The notes under the pieces were generated by a model that was given only the letters and a program-made list of their open reading frames with translations, was not told the DNA's origin and searched no databases. Of a stretch of DNA of 17,884 nucleotides, positions 14,634 to 17,884 are shown piece after piece. Numbering within the stretch: position 1 is the first letter of the stretch; each line of letters begins with the position of its first letter. Origin of the DNA: an uncultured Collinsella sp. (GTDB lineage: Bacteria; Actinomycetota; Coriobacteriia; Coriobacteriales; Coriobacteriaceae); NCBI GenBank assembly GCA_900550415.1, contig URSO01000047.1, forward strand, positions 1 to 17,884, written 5' to 3'. The translations under genes were made by a program, and so were the position numbers.

Positions 14634-16172
14634 ATGATCGACCTTTCTACCTATGACTTTGGTGAGACTTTTCCCGAGGGTTTTCTATGGGGCGGCGCTA
14701 CCGCTGCCAACCAGATCGAGGGCGCATGGGACGAGGGCGGTCGCGGCCCTGCGGTCTCCGACTATGTGATTCTGCTCGACCGCGAGACCTGCGCCCGCGA
14801 GGGCATCGTCGAGGGCGGCCCGCTCAACTCCGTTACGCGACAGTCACTCGCAGCTCGCAAGGCAGACGAGATGGCCTATGATTTTCCCAAACGACGCGGC
14901 ATCGACTTCTACCACACCTACAAGGAGGACATTGCGCTTTTGGGCGAGATGGGCTTCGGCGTCTTTCGCATGAGCATTTCCTGGAGCCGTATCTTCCCCA
15001 ACGGCGACGACGCCCTGCCCAACGAGGAGGGTCTGGCCTTCTACGATAAAGTCTTTGACGAGTGCCATAAGCACGGGATCGAGCCCATGGTCACCCTCAA
15101 CCACTTTGATATGCCGCTTCACCTGGCCGAGGAGTACAACGGCTTTGCGAGCCGTCACGTGGTCGACGCCTTTGAGCACTATGCTGAGACGCTTTTCCGC
15201 CGCTACAAGGGCAAGGTCAAGTATTGGATGACCTTCAACGAAATCAACCACGTCTACGCCAACCCCTGCACCTGCTGCGGCGTGATTTGGGACGAGAAAG
15301 AAGACGGCTCCAACCCCTATGCCGGCCGTTGGCCCGAGAAGTTCCAGGTCGCTCACAACCAGCTCGTGGCTTCCGCCAAGGCGGTTATCAAACTGCGCGA
15401 GATTGACCCCGAGGCTCACATCGGCAACATGCTCTGCCGTCTTGAGAACTACGCTGAGACCTCCAAGCCCGAGGATCAGCTCCAGGTGCTTTTTGAGGAC
15501 CACTTCAACTGGTTCTTCACCGATATCCAGGCCAAGGGCGAGTACCCCTACTACGTGAAGCGTTTCTTACGCGACTACGGCGTCGATATCAAGATGGAGG
15601 ACGGCGACCTCGAAACCCTCAAGGCCGGCGTGGTTGACTACATCTCCATCAGCTACTACATGACCTACATCATGCGCTACAAGGGCAAAATTTCCCCCGA
15701 GCCGAGCGGCAAGCTGGTTACCGAGATCAAGAACCAATACCTCGAGATGACCGAGTGGGGCTGGCCGATCGATCCCGTGGGATTCCGCATCACGCTCAAC
15801 CACATCTACGATCGCTACCACCTACCGATCTTCATCGCCGAGAATGGTAACGGCATGACCGAGAACCGCGATGAGAACGGCTTCTGCGACGACGACGCGC
15901 ACATCGAGTATATGAAGGAGCACGTCGAGCAGATGCACCAGGCGATTCTCGACGGTGTCGACGTCTTTGGTTACGCCTGGTGGGGCCCTATCGACCTGAT
16001 CAGCTCCGGCACCTCCGAGATGACCAAGCGCTACGGCCAGATCTCGGTCGACCAGGACGACCACGGCAACGGCACCGGCAAACGCGGTAAGAAGAAGAGC
16101 TTCTTCTACTATAAGAAACTTATCGCTAGCAATGGTGCCGATACCGCAACCGACAACATCGTGGTGGAGTAA
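14634..16172 (+). CDS. 6-phospho-beta-glucosidase, glycoside hydrolase family 1 (LicH/BglA-like role)
   Basis: This 512-residue cytoplasmic enzyme likely cleaves the 6-phospho-beta-glucoside delivered by the PTS encoded just upstream. It starts FPEGFLWGGATAANQIEGAW (13-32). The acid/base is E203 in TFNE and the nucleophile is E403 in IAENGNG. S457, K465 and Y467 (DLISSGTSEMTKRYGQ) form the 6-phosphate site. Compared with the enzyme at 5970-7418 it has a longer loop at ~45-88 after the first signature and a Cys-rich stretch PCTCCG (211-216). The ATG at 14634 is preceded by GATGAGGACATACC. HPr begins 9 bases after its stop, so they are translated together. Confidence 0.95.
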   Translation: MIDLSTYDFGETFPEGFLWGGATAANQIEGAWDEGGRGPAVSDYVILLDRETCAREGIVEGGPLNSVTRQSLAARKADEMAYDFPKRRGIDFYHTYKEDIALLGEMGFGVFRMSISWSRIFPNGDDALPNEEGLAFYDKVFDECHKHGIEPMVTLNHFDMPLHLAEEYNGFASRHVVDAFEHYAETLFRRYKGKVKYWMTFNEINHVYANPCTCCGVIWDEKEDGSNPYAGRWPEKFQVAHNQLVASAKAVIKLREIDPEAHIGNMLCRLENYAETSKPEDQLQVLFEDHFNWFFTDIQAKGEYPYYVKRFLRDYGVDIKMEDGDLETLKAGVVDYISISYYMTYIMRYKGKISPEPSGKLVTEIKNQYLEMTEWGWPIDPVGFRITLNHIYDRYHLPIFIAENGNGMTENRDENGFCDDDAHIEYMKEHVEQMHQAILDGVDVFGYAWWGPIDLISSGTSEMTKRYGQISVDQDDHGNGTGKRGKKKSFFYYKKLIASNGADTATDNIVVE

Positions 16173-16181
16173 GGAGCAGAG

Positions 16182-16448
16182 ATGGTTTCCAAGACGACGG
16201 TCGTCAAGAATCCGAGCGGTATCCACGCGCGTCCTGCGTCGCTGTTTGTGCAGGAGGCAAGCAAGTACGAGAGCTCGATCACCGTTGGCAAGGTGGGCGG
16301 AGACGCCAAGGACGCCAAGTCTATCTTGATGGTCATGAGCCTGGGGATGATCTGCGGTTGCGAGATTGTGATTGCGGCCGACGGCGCCGACGAGGCGGCC
16401 GCCGTCGATGCCCTCGTGGCGCTTGTCGAGAGTGGCTGCGGGGAGTAG
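16182..16448 (+). CDS. HPr phosphocarrier protein
   Basis: This 88-residue protein has the HPr sequence: GIHARPAS with phosphorylated H15, and KSILMVMSLGM where S47 sits at the regulatory serine position of Firmicutes HPr. It relays phosphate from Enzyme I to EIIA. The ribosome site TAAGGAG overlaps the GH1 stop, so it is the fifth gene of the operon. Having HPr inside a sugar-specific operon is less usual than pairing it with Enzyme I (ptsHI). It may be a dedicated copy or the cell's only HPr. No Enzyme I or HPr kinase gene is in the window. Confidence 0.95.
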   Translation: MVSKTTVVKNPSGIHARPASLFVQEASKYESSITVGKVGGDAKDAKSILMVMSLGMICGCEIVIAADGADEAAAVDALVALVESGCGE

Positions 16449-16510
16449 GCGGGCAAAAGCCGCGCCGATGCGCTTTGGGCCACCCAAGGTGGGCTGGCTC
16501 CAGAAAGATT

Positions 16511-16540
16511 GGCCCGCCGGTGCGCGCCGGCGGGCCCTTT
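16511..16540 (+). terminator. Likely terminator or attenuating hairpin after HPr
   Basis: GGCCCGCCGG (16511-16520) pairs perfectly with CCGGCGGGCC (16527-16536) around TGCGCG, followed by CTTTGCTT. The stem is very stable, but the T-tract is short and the next ribosome site is only ~9 bases on, so some read-through into the membrane-protein gene is likely. Confidence 0.65.
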
Positions 16541-16557
16541 GCTTAGGGAGGTTAACG

Positions 16558-16998
16558 ATGACGGCAAGAAACGTTGGCGCTAGGGGCGCGGGGCGCGTTG
16601 GGGCGCGTTCGGCGCTTACGACCCTGGGGGTCATGTCACTGATTTATGCGGTGGGCGTTCTACTTATGGATGCGACTGTGGGCGAGCTTACGGGCTCTGC
16701 GGCGTCCTCTGCATCGATCGCGTCGATGCTCGTTACCTTGCTGCTCATCGTGGCGTTGATCTTCCTTGAGGTGCGAGCGTATCGGGCGGTGGTGGCCTCG
16801 GTGCCCTTTGAGCCTGATATGGGTGACAAGGTGCTGCTAGGTCTTTCGCTCTGGTTTGGCGGCGGCATGCCACTCGGCGTCGCCAATCTGGTTCGCGCCG
16901 CGGCGTTAGGAGGTGCCGGCGACGTGCGCCAGATTCTCATGCAGCTGGGCGTGAGCGTCGCGCTCATGCTGCTGACGTATCCAAAGTTCAGAGCGTAG
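16558..16998 (+). CDS. Small membrane protein of unknown function
   Basis: This 146-residue protein is not recognised. A basic N-terminus (residues 1-18, Arg-rich) precedes about four hydrophobic segments at ~19-38, 53-71, 91-112 and 125-141. A polar loop EVRAYRAVVASVPFEPDMGD lies between the second and third. The ATG at 16558 is preceded by AGGGAGG; the frame is open back to 16372 but overlaps HPr and is rejected. It follows the PTS operon behind a hairpin and is closed by a strong terminator. Nothing shows a link to sugar uptake except position. Confidence 0.75.
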   Translation: MTARNVGARGAGRVGARSALTTLGVMSLIYAVGVLLMDATVGELTGSAASSASIASMLVTLLLIVALIFLEVRAYRAVVASVPFEPDMGDKVLLGLSLWFGGGMPLGVANLVRAAALGGAGDVRQILMQLGVSVALMLLTYPKFRA

Positions 16999-17023
16999 AC
17001 AACAGCAAAGCTTGAAAATGCAA

Positions 17024-17063
17024 AGCCCCGCGACCGATTTCAGCCCGGTCGCGGGGCTATTTG
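17024..17063. terminator. Bidirectional terminator between the membrane-protein gene and hypE
   Basis: AGCCCCGCGACCG (17024-17036) pairs with CGGTCGCGGGGCT (17046-17058), 13 bp with a 9-base loop, followed by ATTTGATATTT. On the minus strand CTTTGCATTTTC follows the stem, so it can also end hypE transcription. 17064-17219 holds no gene. Confidence 0.85.
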
Positions 17064-17219
17064 ATATTTGGGGGAAATGCATTCGTCGATTTACATGCTC
17101 TCTGCCGCACGTGTGCCCCGCTCATTTCCAGGGTGAACATTTGGCTCGCTCAATCTTGGGGTGGCAGCGGATCGGGCAGGGCGGGACGACGGCCTGGTGG
17201 CGGAGCGAAGCCGGGCCGG

Positions 17220-17290
17220 CCGGCGCTCGCCCGCTAGCAAATCCTCGGTAGCTGCTCTCCTACGAGCATGTCGAGGATACGGGTCGAGCC
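17220..17290 (-). repeat. 71-bp direct repeat, right copy (native hypE 3' end)
   Basis: It is the intact counterpart of 10133-10203, 66 of 71 bases identical and in the same orientation, offset by 7087 bases. It covers the last 18 hypE codons, the stop and 14 bases beyond. The pair flanks the LicR-like gene, the PTS operon and the small membrane-protein gene. Confidence 0.85.
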
Positions 17291-17884
17291 CCAGCCGGTG
17301 CGTACGCGCACGGCGGGACGGGCGCCCTCGGCAAGCGGCAGCACGCGGCCGATAATGGCGGCGTTCTCTCCGTAGCGGGCGGCGCGCATGGCCGCCAGCG
17401 CGGCATCGGCCTGCTCAGCCGGCACCACGGCGACCATCTTGCCCTCGTTTGCCACCTGCAGCACATCGTAGCCGAGCATCTCGCAGGCTGCCTGCACGTC
17501 GGGGCGCACGGGCACGGCATCCTCGTCGACCTCCATGGCAACGCCGCTGGCCTGCGCAAACTCGTTGAGTGTGGACGCCAGGCCACCGCGCGTGGGGTCG
17601 CGGAAGCAGCGCGTGTCGGGCGCTGCGGCCAGTACGTCGGCGATCAGGTGGTTGAGCGGCGCGGCATCGCTTTCGATGGTGCTCGAAAACGCCAGACCCT
17701 CGCGTTGGCTCATGATGGCGATGCCGTGGTCGCCTAGCGTACCCGATACCAGGATGGCGTCGCCGGGCCGACAGTTCGCGCCGCTGAGCGCCACGCCCTC
17801 GGGCACCTCGCCCACGCCGGCGGTATTGATGTAGACACCGTCGGCCCCGCCGCGCTCGACCACCTTGGTGTCGCCCGTGATGAT
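17234..17884 (-). CDS. hypE: Hydrogenase maturation protein HypE, C-terminal part (runs off the window)
   Basis: 216 residues are visible; the N-terminus lies beyond the right edge. HypE takes a carbamoyl group on its C-terminal cysteine and dehydrates it with ATP to a thiocyanate, the source of cyanide ligands for [NiFe] hydrogenase. The visible part begins IITGDTKVVERGGADGVYIN, a PurM-like segment, and has GDAILVSGTLGDHGIAIMS and RDPTRGGLASTLNEFA. It ends LPRIC, the required C-terminal cysteine being the last residue. The GTG at 17861-17863 is internal, not the start. Its last 18 codons are duplicated at 10133-10203. It implies a [NiFe] hydrogenase in this organism. Confidence 0.95.
   Translation of the reverse strand: MITGDTKVVERGGADGVYINTAGVGEVPEGVALSGANCRPGDAILVSGTLGDHGIAIMSQREGLAFSSTIESDAAPLNHLIADVLAAAPDTRCFRDPTRGGLASTLNEFAQASGVAMEVDEDAVPVRPDVQAACEMLGYDVLQVANEGKMVAVVPAEQADAALAAMRAARYGENAAIIGRVLPLAEGARPAVRVRTGWGSTRILDMLVGEQLPRIC

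Overview
The window looks like chromosomal DNA of a high-GC gut actinobacterium of the Coriobacteriia, most likely Collinsella or a close relative. This rests on GC-rich codon use, good AGGAGG-type ribosome sites, anaerobe-type genes (a desulfoferrodoxin-like domain and the hydrogenase maturation gene hypE), many PTS and 6-phospho-beta-glucosidase genes, and intergenic hairpin repeats with a TTGGGGAC core. The genus is an inference; no rRNA or other marker gene is present.

Layout. 1-318 is intergenic repeat DNA. 319-939 (+) encodes a helix-turn-helix regulator fused to a desulfoferrodoxin-like module. After a hairpin-rich gap, the minus strand carries a large cytoplasmic glycoside hydrolase (2104-4695) followed by an RpiR/SIS regulator (1083-1937). 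An AraC-type regulator (4810-5802, +) is divergent from the hydrolase and is followed by a GH1 6-phospho-beta-glucosidase (5970-7418), a lone glucose-type EIIA with its own promoter and terminator (7559-8095), and a small lipoprotein (8332-8889). 8890-9354 is non-coding and holds a second copy of the left-edge repeat plus three hairpins on an exact 62-bp period. A HAD phosphatase (9355-10023, -) follows.

10094-16998 is a lic-type beta-glucoside system. A LicR-like PRD/EIIA regulator (-) is divergent from EIIB, EIIC, EIIA, a second GH1 enzyme and HPr, all on the plus strand; a small membrane protein ends the run. Between regulator and operon there are three imperfect palindromes spaced exactly 28 bp apart, just upstream of a plausible promoter, as expected for activator sites. 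The operon supplies every PTS component for a cellobiose- or beta-glucoside-type sugar except Enzyme I, plus the enzyme that cleaves the imported phospho-sugar.

The window ends inside hypE (17234 to beyond 17884, -). A 71-bp sequence holding the last 18 hypE codons and stop is duplicated at 10133-10203, inside the 3' end of the LicR-like gene. These direct repeats flank the lic-type cassette. The regulator's last ~36 residues are read out of frame through the hypE remnant. This suggests the roughly 7-kb sugar cassette entered at, or recombined with, the 3' end of hypE. It is the most notable observation here, together with the HTH-desulfoferrodoxin fusion and the two periodic repeat arrays.
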